NCBI RefSeq assembly: GCF_001402875.1
Contig: NZ_CP012946.1
Span: 1,404,001 to 1,468,000 of the forward strand
DNA from: Blastochloris viridis
GTDB lineage: Bacteria > Pseudomonadota > Alphaproteobacteria > Rhizobiales > Xanthobacteraceae
Direction of reading: 5' to 3'
Length of the DNA stretch: 64,000 bases
The position numbers and the translations under genes were made by a program. The notes beneath the pieces were generated by a model. The model saw only the letters and a list, made by a program, of their open reading frames with translations. It ran no database searches and was not told the DNA's origin. Shown here in pieces: positions 8,059 through 17,017 of the stretch. The first letter of the stretch is position 1. Each line of letters begins with the position of its first letter.

Positions 8059-8942
8059 ACGGCGGTGTTGACGCGGCCGGTCGTCCCCGGCGAGCGCCGA
8101 AGGCGCGAGGATCAGGCGGCTTCTGGAGAGCCGTTGTGGCGGCCGCTGCCGTTGCTTGGGTCGCGCCGGCCTTGGCCGAGGCGCACCCCCGCGTCGTCTC
8201 CATCAACATGTGTACCGACCAGTTGGTGCTGGCGCTGGCTGATCCCGATCAGATCCTGGCCTTGAGCGTCTATGCCCGCGATCCGATGCTGTCCTTCGGC
8301 GCGGCGGCGGCGGCCAACTATCCCAGCCTGTCCGGCGTCGCCGAGGAGGTGCTGGTGCTGCAGCCCGACCTCGTGCTGTCCGGCCGCTACACCCGCCAGA
8401 CCACACGCGGCTTCCTCAAGGCCAAGGGGGTCGCGCTCGCCGAGTTCGACATCGCCCGCTCGATCGCCGATGCGACAGCGCAGATCCGCCGGGCCGGCGA
8501 GCTCCTGGGCCAGCCGGCGCGGGCGGACGCGGCGGTCGCTGCCATCGACGCCGCGGTGGCGCGGGCCAAGGCGAGGCAGCACGCCAGGCTCAGCGTGCTG
8601 CCGCTGCAACGCCGCGGCTGGGTGGCGGGGGGGCGCACCCTCACCACCGACCTGCTCGATGTGCTCGGGCTCACCAATGCCGGCGCCGCGTTCGCCGCTA
8701 CCGGCGGCTTCGTGCCGCTGGAGAAGATCATCGCCCATCGTCCGGACGCGCTGCTGCTGACCCGCGAGTTGGCCGCCGCCGAGGACCAGGGCTCGGCGCT
8801 GCTGGTCCACCCGGCGCTGGTCAAGCTCTATCCGCCGGGCCGGCGGATCTACTTGCCCGAGCGGCTGACGGTGTGCGGCGGGCCGATGCTGGCGGAGGCG
8901 ATCGACCGCCTCGCGGCGGAAGCAGAGCGGCTCGGGCGGTAG
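8055..8942 (+). CDS. btuF: BtuF-like periplasmic cobalamin/siderophore-binding protein
   Basis: This periplasmic solute-binding protein of 295 residues is of the TroA/BtuF class. A hydrophobic signal segment (A-V-V-A-A-A-A-V-A-W-V-A) is followed by a probable cleavage site A-L-A-E-A. The mature protein starts V-V-S-I-N-M-C-T-D-Q-L-V-L-A-L, a very typical BtuF/FepB-like N-terminus. The GTG at 8055 is chosen for the GTGA overlap with btuD, and a GTG at 8043 is also in frame. Codons about 9-21, ahead of the signal helix, are made of a palindromic repeat (8080-8116) that also occurs between genes, which explains the unusual Arg/Pro-rich lead. Confidence 0.82.
   Translation: MNGGVDAAGRPRRAPKARGSGGFWRAVVAAAAVAWVAPALAEAHPRVVSINMCTDQLVLALADPDQILALSVYARDPMLSFGAAAAANYPSLSGVAEEVLVLQPDLVLSGRYTRQTTRGFLKAKGVALAEFDIARSIADATAQIRRAGELLGQPARADAAVAAIDAAVARAKARQHARLSVLPLQRRGWVAGGRTLTTDLLDVLGLTNAGAAFAATGGFVPLEKIIAHRPDALLLTRELAAAEDQGSALLVHPALVKLYPPGRRIYLPERLTVCGGPMLAEAIDRLAAEAERLGR
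8080..8116. repeat. Family C palindromic repeat inside the btuF 5' coding region
   Basis: The sequence starts GTCGTCCCCGGCGA and contains a GCGCC-GAA-GGCGC hairpin at 8094-8106. The same 14-base start recurs at 63426 between genes. Here it falls in the codons that precede the BtuF signal helix. Confidence 0.65.
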
Positions 8943-8976
8943 GGCGGCTAGCGCCAGCGGACTCCGCAGGCCGCCC
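8942..8976. terminator. Possible shared hairpin between convergent btuF and flippase genes
   Basis: A 7-base stem (GGGCGGC at 8942-8948, GCCGCCC at 8970-8976) with a 21-base loop sits in the 66-base gap between two convergent genes. There is no T run, so function as an intrinsic terminator is only a guess. Confidence 0.3.
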
Positions 8977-9008
8977 ATTGCCGTCGCAATGCGCTTCGTT
9001 CTTGCGCG

Positions 9009-10391
9009 CTACGGAGCGGGCTTCGGCGTGAAGAACACGAAGGCGTGGAGGCCGAGCCGGCGGCGAACGGTGAGGTAGAGCAGGGTGGCCTCGACCACCT
9101 GGCCGAGACTGACCGCCGCCGCGGCGCCGTACATGTGCAGGTGCGGGATCAGCGCGATGCAGGCGATCAGGTTGGTGGCGAACGCGCAGGCGTAGATCAC
9201 GGTGCAGCGCCGCTGCTCGCCGGCCATGTTGAGCAGGCGCTCGGCCGGCCCGACCGAGGCGCGGGCGATCAGGCCGAGGGCCAGCACGAACAACAGCGGG
9301 TAGCCTTCCTCGAACCCCGGTCCGAACAACCGCAGCATCAGCCAGCCGAGCGGAAGAAGGCCGGCCAGGGCGGCAACCGACAGCCAGAAGGTGGCGCGAA
9401 TCGATTGGGCCAGCAGCCGGCGCTGGTCGTCGTCGGCGCCCGCGACGTGGTGCTCGGCGAAGCGGTGGGCGACGGCGGCGACCACCGAGAAATTGATGAA
9501 GGCGATCGGCGCCAGCGTCTTCACCGCGGCGAAATAGGTCGCGACCTCTGCCGATGGGCGCAGGAACTGCAGCACGATCACGTCGGTGTAGTTGAACAGC
9601 GTGTAGAAGCCGAACACCAGGAAGATCGGGAACGAGACGCTGGCCCAGCCCTTGGGATCGTAGCTGCGCGGTCCCGGTTCGACGGTGCGGGCGAGCTGGC
9701 GGTGGAGCAGGCGGAGCTGCACGATTGCGGTCGCCCAGGTGGCGATCATGGCCGCGCCCATGCCGCTGGCGGCATCGGCGGCGAGGCCGAACAGCGGTGC
9801 CATGATCGCCAGCGCCACGATGAGAGCGGGTCGCAGGATGTAGGGCGGCAGCAGCGCCAGATTGACCCAGTTGTAGGTCCGGGCGATGCCGTCGGAGAGG
9901 TTGCCCAGTGCATAGAGCGGCACCGTGGCGCAGGCGAGGTAGAGCGGCAGCAGTTCGGCGGGGTCGATTCGCGGCTGGAACGCCCACAGTCCGGAAACGC
10001 CGAACGCGGCGATGCCGGTCCCGGCGAGGGCGACGAACCACCGCGAACTCCGCAGGAAGCCGCGCAGCAGGTCCAGCCGGCCGTTTTGGGTGTATTCGGG
10101 GATGAACCGTTGCGCGCTGTAGGCGAGACCGAAATGGACCAGATCGCCGAATACCAGGGTCCAGGTCCAGACATAGACGTAGATGCCGAAGTCGCTGCGT
10201 CCCATCCAGCGCGCCAGGATGACCTGGGTGGCATAGGCGAGGATGGCGGAAGCGATGCGAATCAGCAGCGCCGTAGCCGCAGCCCGGCCGGCACCGGCGG
10301 CGGTCACCTGCCGAACGAGGCCCAGCACGCGGTTCCGCCACCGCCGTAGCCGCGTTTGGTGGTGAAGGTTGCCGCTCGAAGCGCTCGCCAT
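9009..10391 (-). CDS. Polysaccharide flippase (Wzx/MATE-like, oligosaccharide translocase family)
   Basis: This 460-residue polytopic membrane protein has about twelve to fourteen hydrophobic segments and belongs to the polysaccharide-biosynthesis flippase family (MOP superfamily). These proteins move lipid-linked repeat units across the inner membrane. The first helices carry A-R-W-M-G-R-S-D-F-G-I-Y, close to the L-G-x2-x-F-G motif usual near the start of the family. The ATG at 10391 has a purine-rich GGGAAG sequence upstream. A longer in-frame TTG start at 10535 would add 48 low-complexity residues and is less likely. It is separated from the main exopolysaccharide cluster by two cobalamin genes but probably serves the same polymer. 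Confidence 0.82.
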   Translation of the reverse strand: MASASSGNLHHQTRLRRWRNRVLGLVRQVTAAGAGRAAATALLIRIASAILAYATQVILARWMGRSDFGIYVYVWTWTLVFGDLVHFGLAYSAQRFIPEYTQNGRLDLLRGFLRSSRWFVALAGTGIAAFGVSGLWAFQPRIDPAELLPLYLACATVPLYALGNLSDGIARTYNWVNLALLPPYILRPALIVALAIMAPLFGLAADAASGMGAAMIATWATAIVQLRLLHRQLARTVEPGPRSYDPKGWASVSFPIFLVFGFYTLFNYTDVIVLQFLRPSAEVATYFAAVKTLAPIAFINFSVVAAVAHRFAEHHVAGADDDQRRLLAQSIRATFWLSVAALAGLLPLGWLMLRLFGPGFEEGYPLLFVLALGLIARASVGPAERLLNMAGEQRRCTVIYACAFATNLIACIALIPHLHMYGAAAAVSLGQVVEATLLYLTVRRRLGLHAFVFFTPKPAP

Positions 10392-10586
10392 TCGCGTGGT
10401 CTTCCCTGTCTCCCCGGCGCCGTCCGCTGCCGGAGAGGATTGATGTAGAGCGGGATCGGCGGTGACCCCTTCGTTGCGGCGGCGCCGCGGAGCGAGACGG
10501 TTTTCTCCTGCGCCCGGCGCGACGATCCTCGTCAAACTGGATTGACTATTGGTGTCGAGGCAACCGGCCGCGCCGCGAACGCTCGC

Positions 10587-11615
10587 TCAGCCCAAGGCGA
10601 GACAGGCCTCACCGAGGCGACGCCATGCATCGTCGTCGCCCGGCAGGCCGAACCGAATGCGGCGCTGCGCGGAGGAAAACCCTCGCACCAGAATGCCGCG
10701 GCGGCCGAAATGGCCGAGCAAATCGCAATCGTCCGCCAGATGGCCGGGCGCCTCGGCCAGCCGGAACAGGTCGGTGCCGCCCAGCACGGCAAAGCCGGCG
10801 GCGGCGAGCAAAGCGTCGAGCCGCTGGCGGTCCTCGGCAAGCCGCTGCCGGGTGCGGGCGATCCAGTCGCCGTCGCGAAGTGCCGCGGCGCCGATTGCCG
10901 CGGCCGGCCCGGATATCGGCCAATCGCCGGCGAGCGGCAGCCAGCGGGCGGCCACCGTTTCGCAGCAGGCGATGAAGCCGAGCCGAAGCCCGGCGAGGCC
11001 GAAGAACTTACCGAGCGACCGCAGCACCACGAGCCGCGGCGACAGCACCGGTTGCGCCAGCAGCGACACCGCGGGATCGACGTCGGCAAACGCCTCGTCG
11101 ACGATCAGCCAGTGTCCGGCCGCGGTCCAGGCGGCCGCCCAGTCCAGCAGGTCGGCGGCCAGATGGCGGCGGCCGTCCGGGTTGTTGGGGTTGACCAGCA
11201 CCATACCGTCGAGGTCGGCAGTGGGGTCGGGCAGGACGCTGAGGTCGGCCAGCACGCAGCCGGCGGCGTTCCAGGCGGCGGCGTGCGAGGGATAGGTCGG
11301 GCCGAGAATGCCGACCCTGCGGGCGCGGACGATGCGCGGCAACAGCCGGATGGCACTCTCGCTGCCGGCCACCGGCACCAGCCGCATACCCTCCGGCCGA
11401 CCGTAGTAGGCAGCCGCGGCAGCGAGGAGTTCGTCGAGGTCCGACGCCAGCGGCAGGCGGTGCCATAGCGCCGGGTCGATCGGCGGCACCGGGTAGGGCC
11501 GGGGGTTGATGCCGGTCGACAGGTCGAGCCACGGCTGCGGCGCCTTCGGATACAGCTTCGCCGCCGCGTCGATGCACCCACCGTGTGCGTTCAGTATCGC
11601 ACTGGCATCCTGCAC
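10587..11615 (-). CDS. cobC: Threonine-phosphate decarboxylase / cobalamin aminotransferase-like protein
   Basis: This PLP-dependent fold-type I enzyme of about 342 residues makes (R)-1-amino-2-propanol phosphate for the cobalamin nucleotide loop (named CobC in aerobic nomenclature, CobD in Salmonella). It shows the N-terminal H-G-G segment, W-L-D-L-S-T-G-I-N-P, N-P-N-N-P at 142-146, V-D-E-A-F at 172-176 and the PLP lysine in S-L-G-K-F-F-G at residue 203. I prefer the GTG at 11615, which has AAGGGGA upstream. A GTG at 11672 is also in frame. The gene is divergent from cbiB, the next enzyme in the pathway. Confidence 0.88.
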   Translation of the reverse strand: MQDASAILNAHGGCIDAAAKLYPKAPQPWLDLSTGINPRPYPVPPIDPALWHRLPLASDLDELLAAAAAYYGRPEGMRLVPVAGSESAIRLLPRIVRARRVGILGPTYPSHAAAWNAAGCVLADLSVLPDPTADLDGMVLVNPNNPDGRRHLAADLLDWAAAWTAAGHWLIVDEAFADVDPAVSLLAQPVLSPRLVVLRSLGKFFGLAGLRLGFIACCETVAARWLPLAGDWPISGPAAAIGAAALRDGDWIARTRQRLAEDRQRLDALLAAAGFAVLGGTDLFRLAEAPGHLADDCDLLGHFGRRGILVRGFSSAQRRIRFGLPGDDDAWRRLGEACLALG

Positions 11616-11854
11616 CGCGTTTCCCCTTATTGCCCCGGGCCTTGGCGCGTCACCCTGCGATCCCGATTCCACTGTCCGTCGCGAATTCGTGGCTGAAAAC
11701 GCCGCTTGCGGCGAGCAGAATACGAAACCGGCGTGATGGCCAAGTTATCTACGGCTTTTTTCACGTCGTTTGCATCCGAAAGGGCGCTATGGCTTGTCAA
11801 CGTGCCGGCCCGTTCGGGCCTGGCCGCTGACCCCTTTCTTGCCGATAATGCCCG

Positions 11855-12847
11855 ATGATCGATCCGACCGACCGTTCGCTGCTTCTCGTTCTCGCCATGG
11901 CGGCCGAAGCGGCCGTGGCCTATCCCGACGCGGTGTTCCGCGCCATCGGCCATCCGGTGTCGTGGATCGGCAGCCTGATCGCCGCGCTCGACCAGCGGTT
12001 CAACCGCGCCGAATCGTCGTTTAAGATCAGACGCATCGCGGGCATCGCTGTGATTTTGAGTCTGGTTCTGCTCGCGATCGGCGTCGGGCTCGCCATCGAG
12101 GCGGCGGCGCAGGCCGGCGGGGTCGCCGGTTTCGCACTGGCGCTGGTTGCGGTCGCAACCCTGATCGCCAGCGGCAGCTTGGACCGCCACATCGCGCGGG
12201 TGGCGCGGGCGCTTGAAACCGAGGGGCTCATTGCCGGGCGGCGGGCGGTGTCGATGGTGGTCGGGCGCGACCCGGAGGCGCTGGACGAGGCCGGGGTGTG
12301 TCGCGCCGCCATCGAGAGTCTGGCTGAGAACGCCTCCGACGGGGTCACCGCGCCGGCGGTGTGGTTTCTGGTCGGCGGCCTGCCCGGCATGATCGCCTAC
12401 AAGGCAATCAACACCGCCGACTCGATGATCGGTCACAAGAGCGAGCGTCATTTCGCCTTCGGCTGGGGGGCGGCGCGGCTGGACGACGTCGTCAATCTGC
12501 CGGCGTCGCGACTGACCGCACTCCTGTTCATTGCCGCGGCCGCAGTGGTGCCGGGGGCCTCGGTGCGTGGTGCGTGGGATGCGGTGCGGCGCGATGCCCG
12601 CGGCCACCGCTCGCCCAATGCCGGCTGGCCGGAATCGGCGATGGCCGGCGCGCTCGGCCTCAGGCTGGCGGGTCCGCGGGTCTATGGCGGCAGGCTGGTC
12701 GACGACCATTGGATGGGCGATGGCCGCGCCGAAGCCACCGCGGCCGACGTCCGCCGGGCGCTATGGCTCTATCGGGTCGCCTTCCTCGGGGCATGGCTGC
12801 TGGCGGCGGCGGGCGGATTCCTCGCCGTCCGGCCGCTGCTCGACTGA
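11855..12847 (+). CDS. cbiB: CbiB/CobD adenosylcobinamide-phosphate synthase
   Basis: CbiB, 330 residues, is a membrane protein that attaches aminopropanol (phosphate) to adenosylcobyric acid. Typical segments are the N-terminal Y-P-D-A-V-F-x2-I-G-H-P-V-x-W-I-G, the central V-G-R-D-P, I-E-S-L-A-E-N-A-S-D-G-V-x-A-P, the K-A-I-N-T-x-D-S-M-I-G-H segment and the C-terminal H-R-S-P-N-A-G-W-P-E-S-A-M-A-G-A-L-G. There are about four hydrophobic helices. The enzyme named by the facing gene supplies its substrate. No cobalamin riboswitch could be recognised in the 239-base divergent intergenic region. Confidence 0.94.
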   Translation: MIDPTDRSLLLVLAMAAEAAVAYPDAVFRAIGHPVSWIGSLIAALDQRFNRAESSFKIRRIAGIAVILSLVLLAIGVGLAIEAAAQAGGVAGFALALVAVATLIASGSLDRHIARVARALETEGLIAGRRAVSMVVGRDPEALDEAGVCRAAIESLAENASDGVTAPAVWFLVGGLPGMIAYKAINTADSMIGHKSERHFAFGWGAARLDDVVNLPASRLTALLFIAAAAVVPGASVRGAWDAVRRDARGHRSPNAGWPESAMAGALGLRLAGPRVYGGRLVDDHWMGDGRAEATAADVRRALWLYRVAFLGAWLLAAAGGFLAVRPLLD

Positions 12848-12873
12848 TCCCGGCATTCGGTTCGCCAGCGCGA

Positions 12874-14151
12874 TCAGCCGGAGACCGCCTGACCGGAGGT
12901 GCGCGCGCGCGTCGCCGCCATCGCCGTTTCGGGCGTCAGGCGGGTGGCGATCGACAGCCCCCACACCAGCCCGAGCAGCATCCAGAACATTCGCCAGTGA
13001 TCGGAGTCGATCACGAATCCGAGTGCGACGTTGCCGACGAAGGTGCTGTAGATCGCGATATAGGCGATTTGCCACGGCGAACGCCGGAGCACCGGGGTGA
13101 AGCCGAACACCAGCGTGAGCAGCACCAGCAACGCATAGGCGAGACCCGAAATCCAGCCGCCCGACAGGAAGGCGTTGAGGTACACGTTGTGCGGATCTTC
13201 GACGAATAACAGGTGGAACTGGCGCGGCCCGATGCCGAACGGATGGTCGAGCGCAAGCTGTGCCCCGAGGATGTGGCGTCCGAAACGGCCAAGCGGGCCG
13301 GTGTCATAGCTTTGGGTCAGCGTGGCGCGCTCGCGGAACAGCGCGCCGACCTCATCGAACGACAGTGCCGCTACCACCAGGCCGACTACGAACACGACGC
13401 CGGCACCGGTCAGCAGCGAAATGCGGGCGCGTGCCACCGGCGAGCGGGCGGTGAGCAGCGACAGCACCACCGCCACCATCGCCGAGGCGACGAAGATGAA
13501 CCAGGAGCCGCGGGAGAAGCTGAGGAACAGGCCGAGCAGCAGTACTGCCAGGATCGGCACGTTGCGGACCAGCGCACCGGCGCCGCCGCCAAGCACGCGC
13601 AGCCCGCACAGCACCGCCGGCAGCACCAGGAACGGGCCGAACACGTTGGGATCGTTGAAAGTGCCGCGAGCCCGGCCGTAGAGGGTGAACAACTCGGACA
13701 TCACGCCAAAATAGCCGGCGATGCCGCAGAGCGCCGCGCCCACCGCGCCGATGGTGAGTCCGGTCAGTAGCGCGTTCAGCCGGCGCGCGGTGTCGCGAGT
13801 GGCGATCAGCGCGAAGCCGATCGCGGTTAAGCCGAGATACCACGACACCCACACCCACATGTTGGTCTTGGGCTCGCCGAACACCTGAATCAACGAGAGC
13901 GTGAAGCCGGCATTGTAGAGGATGACCAGCAGGATCAGCGGCGCGTGCGCGCGCGTCACGGCAAGGCCGGTCGCCGCGAACACCGTGAGCGTGAACAGCG
14001 AGAACACCTCGTAGGGCGACGGCTCCATAAAAACGAAGGCGCTCGATACGCCGACCAGCAGCAACAGCAGCAGCCGGAGCCGGTCGCGACCGGACGAGGT
14101 CGCGAGCGGGGACGGCAGGCCCGCGGCTGTGCTGATGGTGGCCCCGGTCAA
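12874..14151 (-). CDS. O-antigen ligase / Wzy-type polymerase family membrane protein
   Basis: This 425-residue polytopic membrane protein of the O-antigen ligase (Wzy_C/RfaL) family probably polymerises or transfers exopolysaccharide units at the periplasmic face. It has ten to twelve hydrophobic segments. The family motifs are F-S-F-S-R-G-S-W in mid-protein and the large periplasmic loop with E-D-P-H-N-V-Y-L. The start is a TTG whose last two bases are shared with the TGA of the upstream sugar transferase gene (TTGA), so the two are coupled. Ligase and polymerase cannot be told apart from sequence alone. The neighbouring flippase, export and chain-length genes favour a Wzy role. Confidence 0.8.
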   Translation of the reverse strand: MTGATISTAAGLPSPLATSSGRDRLRLLLLLLVGVSSAFVFMEPSPYEVFSLFTLTVFAATGLAVTRAHAPLILLVILYNAGFTLSLIQVFGEPKTNMWVWVSWYLGLTAIGFALIATRDTARRLNALLTGLTIGAVGAALCGIAGYFGVMSELFTLYGRARGTFNDPNVFGPFLVLPAVLCGLRVLGGGAGALVRNVPILAVLLLGLFLSFSRGSWFIFVASAMVAVVLSLLTARSPVARARISLLTGAGVVFVVGLVVAALSFDEVGALFRERATLTQSYDTGPLGRFGRHILGAQLALDHPFGIGPRQFHLLFVEDPHNVYLNAFLSGGWISGLAYALLVLLTLVFGFTPVLRRSPWQIAYIAIYSTFVGNVALGFVIDSDHWRMFWMLLGLVWGLSIATRLTPETAMAATRARTSGQAVSG

Positions 14152-15674
14152 TAGGCGTTCTCCGACTTCAGCAACGCAAGCGGCGTCTTAAGCAGAATCA
14201 GGAGGTCGAACATCACCGACCAGTTCTCGATGTAGTAGAGGTCGTGCTCGACGCGACGCTGAATTTTCTCGGCGGTGTCGGTTTCGCCACGCCAGCCATT
14301 GATCTGCGCCCAGCCGGTGATGCCAGGCTTGACGCGGTGGCGGGCGAAATAGCCGTCGACCGCCTCGTCGTAGAGCCGGTTTTCCGCCTTCGCCTGCATG
14401 GCGTGGGGACGCGGGCCAACTAGCGACAGGTTGCCAGCAAACACCACGTTGAACAACTGCGGCAGTTCGTCGAGCGAGGCCTTGCGGATGAAGCGCCCAA
14501 CCCGCGTCACCCGCGGGTCGCCCTTGGTTACGAGACTGGAGGCGGCCACGTCGCACTGGTCGACATACATCGAGCGGAACTTGAATACCTCGATCAGCTC
14601 GTTATTGAAGCCGTAGCGCTTCTGCCGGAACAGCACGGGGCCGCGCGAGTCGAGCTTTACCGCGATTGCCACGGCCAGCAGCACCGGCGACAGCGCGATG
14701 AGCGTCAAGCTGCCGATCACCCTGTCGAACAGCCATTTCATCACCACGTCCCAGTCCGCCAGCGGACGGTCGAACACATTGATGGTCGGCACATTGCCGA
14801 TGTAGGAATAGGCACGCGGCCGGAACCGCAGCTGGGCGGCGTGCGCCGACAGCCGGATGTCGACCGGCAGCACCCACAGCTTCTTTAGCATTGCCAGGAT
14901 GCGAGCCTCGGCGGTCACCGGCAGCGAGAAGATCACCAGGTCGATGCGGGTGCGCCGCGCGAACTCGACGAGGTCGGTTACAGTGCCGAGCTTCACTTTG
15001 CCGGCAATGCGCTCGGGCGAGCGACCGTCGCCGCGATCGTCGAACACGCCGATGATGTCGAGGTCGCAGTCGGCCTGTGCCTCCAGCGACTGGATCAGGC
15101 TGGCACCGGCCTCGCCGCCGCCGACGATGGCGGTGCGGCGAACCAGCCGGCCCTGGTGGGTCCAGGTTCGCACCAACCCGGCAAGGCCGACACGCAGCCC
15201 GAACAGCATCACCGCACCGAGGCTGTACCAGGTCGCGATCCACACCCGCGAAAACACGCCGTCGAGGCGGGCGAAGAACACGATGGCAAACACGATCATG
15301 AAGATCGAAGTCCAGGCGGCGAACATTCGCGAGAATTGCAGGACCACCGCGCGAAACGCCTGCACCTGGTAGATGTCGATGGAATGGAAGGCGAGCACCG
15401 CGATGGCCGACAGCCCCAGGATGGTGAGGGGGTAATAGGCTGCGAAGCCGCTGTCGGGCACGACGTAGGCGAGGTATATCGCGGTGCCGAGCAGCGAGAT
15501 GGCGGTGAATTCAACCAGCGGCACGAACCCCGCCAGCACGATCGGCGAGATCGCGCCGGCAATCGGCTCGTCGGCGATGTGGCTGGCCACGGCGCCGAGA
15601 TGGCCGGATTCGGATCCCCGTGGGGACACGTCGATCTCGGCCTTGAGCCCGCCGCGCAGATTTTCATCGGCCAT
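14148..15674 (-). CDS. Polyprenyl-phosphate sugar-1-phosphate transferase (WcaJ/ExoY-like)
   Basis: This 508-residue initiating enzyme loads the first sugar phosphate onto undecaprenyl phosphate. The N-terminal half has about four membrane helices and a CoA-binding/Rossmann-like domain (V-G-G-G-E-A-G). The C-terminal half is the bacterial sugar transferase domain with a membrane re-entrant helix, R-G-P-V-L-F-R-Q-K-R-Y-G, F-K-F-R-S-M and the S-L-V-G-P-R-P-H and P-G-I-T-G-W-A-Q-I-N-G-W-R-G motifs. The layout matches undecaprenyl-phosphate glucose phosphotransferases. The ATG at 15674 is chosen because the upstream extension is basic and unlike the family. It starts the sugar transferase-ligase pair. 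Confidence 0.92.
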   Translation of the reverse strand: MADENLRGGLKAEIDVSPRGSESGHLGAVASHIADEPIAGAISPIVLAGFVPLVEFTAISLLGTAIYLAYVVPDSGFAAYYPLTILGLSAIAVLAFHSIDIYQVQAFRAVVLQFSRMFAAWTSIFMIVFAIVFFARLDGVFSRVWIATWYSLGAVMLFGLRVGLAGLVRTWTHQGRLVRRTAIVGGGEAGASLIQSLEAQADCDLDIIGVFDDRGDGRSPERIAGKVKLGTVTDLVEFARRTRIDLVIFSLPVTAEARILAMLKKLWVLPVDIRLSAHAAQLRFRPRAYSYIGNVPTINVFDRPLADWDVVMKWLFDRVIGSLTLIALSPVLLAVAIAVKLDSRGPVLFRQKRYGFNNELIEVFKFRSMYVDQCDVAASSLVTKGDPRVTRVGRFIRKASLDELPQLFNVVFAGNLSLVGPRPHAMQAKAENRLYDEAVDGYFARHRVKPGITGWAQINGWRGETDTAEKIQRRVEHDLYYIENWSVMFDLLILLKTPLALLKSENAY

Positions 15675-15901
15675 TGTGTTGCGCACTCCCGAGGCCCGGC
15701 GCGGTTTCGGGAGTGTAAAACCACGTCGCGCCACTGCGGTTCCAGGACAGATGTGGAGACGCTCCACACCGGACACCACGGCTTACCGCCAGTGCCCGTT
15801 ACGTCAACCTCAGTTGGACCGGCCGCAAACCGCCTGTTTCCGGACTGCCGCCGACGCAGACATCTGGTCAGGATCTCTACGTCAAAACCATCACGGAAGG
15901 C

Positions 15902-17017
15902 TTAACCTCGACGTCGAGCAATGGCGTGACAGTAAGCGGCGAGCACGCCATCGGCCATCGCTGACACCGAGAAATGGCGGCGTACCCGCTCGCGCAACGC
16001 TGCGGTGGTGGCGACGTTCGGCTGGGTGGCGGCGGCGCGCAGCGCCTGTGCCAGGGCCGCCACGTCGTCGGGCGGCACCAGGCGGTGCGATGCCTCGCCG
16101 AAAATCTCGGCCATGCCGCCGACTCGGGTTGCGACCAGCGGCAGGCCTGCGGCGGCGGCCTCCAGCACCACGTAGGGCAGGGACTCGGCGCGGGAGGGCA
16201 TGCACAGCACGCGCCCGTAGGCGAAGGCTTCGCGAGCCGGCATGGCGCCGGGGAAGGCGAGCGCGCCGGTCAGTCCCCTCGCTGCGGCGAGGGCGCGAAA
16301 CGCTTCGGCGTCCGGTCCCGCGCCGACGATGGTGGCGGTGAGCGGCAGGCTCTCGTCGCGCAGCCGGGCGATGGCCTCGATCACCAGGTCGACGCCTTTC
16401 AGTCGGCGCAGTTCGCCGACGAACACGATGTCGCGGGCGTCGGGCCAGGGCGCGACTGGCTCGAACTCCGCCGGCGCGACGCCGTTGTGGACCATCCGCT
16501 CCATGGCCACCGGCTGGCCGACCTTGCGGATGAAGGCATCGCGACCGAAATTGCTTTCGAACAGGAACAGATCGGTGCGCCGCGCCAGCACCTTCTCCAG
16601 CGTCAGGTAGAGAAGGCCGACGATGGAACTGGTGTCGTAGTGCAGGCTGCCGCCGTGTGGCGTGTAGACGCGGATGGCATCGTGCGGCGCCGCCAGCCTA
16701 GCGTAGGCGCCACCCTTGGCGCCGTGTCCGTGCAGCACGTCCAGCCGGGTTTCGCGCGCTCTCGCCGCGACATGGCGCACCGCAGCGATGTCGAGCACGC
16801 CGATTTGGCGGCTCATAGGCACCCGGCTGACGCCGAGTTCGAGGTTTTGCGCCAAGTCCACCAGGATGGCCTCGGCGCGTTCGCCGCCGGTGGCGGCGTC
16901 GGCCACCACGCCGACCGCGTGGCCACGCGCGGTCTGCTCGCGCGCGAGGTCGACGACGTAGCGGAACAGTCCACCGACCGGCGCCCGCAGCACGTGCAGG
17001 ATGCGGAGCGGCGTCAC
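15902..17017 (-). CDS. GT4 family glycosyltransferase
   Basis: This 371-residue GT-B fold retaining glycosyltransferase of family 4 is likely to add a sugar to the lipid-linked repeat unit in the cytoplasm. The N-terminal segment R-I-L-H-V-L-R-A-P-V-G-G-L-F-R-Y-V carries the glycine-rich acceptor loop. The C-terminal donor site has the E-x7-E motif with Glu278 and Glu286, preceded by M-P-S-R. The GTG start at 17017 overlaps the stop of the export gene (GTGA). An earlier frame opening at 17128 runs inside that gene. The sugar specificity cannot be read from the sequence. Confidence 0.88.
   Translation of the reverse strand: MTPLRILHVLRAPVGGLFRYVVDLAREQTARGHAVGVVADAATGGERAEAILVDLAQNLELGVSRVPMSRQIGVLDIAAVRHVAARARETRLDVLHGHGAKGGAYARLAAPHDAIRVYTPHGGSLHYDTSSIVGLLYLTLEKVLARRTDLFLFESNFGRDAFIRKVGQPVAMERMVHNGVAPAEFEPVAPWPDARDIVFVGELRRLKGVDLVIEAIARLRDESLPLTATIVGAGPDAEAFRALAAARGLTGALAFPGAMPAREAFAYGRVLCMPSRAESLPYVVLEAAAAGLPLVATRVGGMAEIFGEASHRLVPPDDVAALAQALRAAATQPNVATTAALRERVRRHFSVSAMADGVLAAYCHAIARRRG

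Noticed and set aside
8821..10341. A 506-codon minus-strand frame rich in Arg and Pro overlapping the flippase gene
   Set aside because: The other frame (9009-10391) has the hydrophobic pattern of a real flippase. This one has none.
11616..11854. A cobalamin riboswitch between the cobalamin genes
   Set aside because: I looked for a B12-box-like core and the usual long structured leader on both strands, and saw neither in this 239-base gap.
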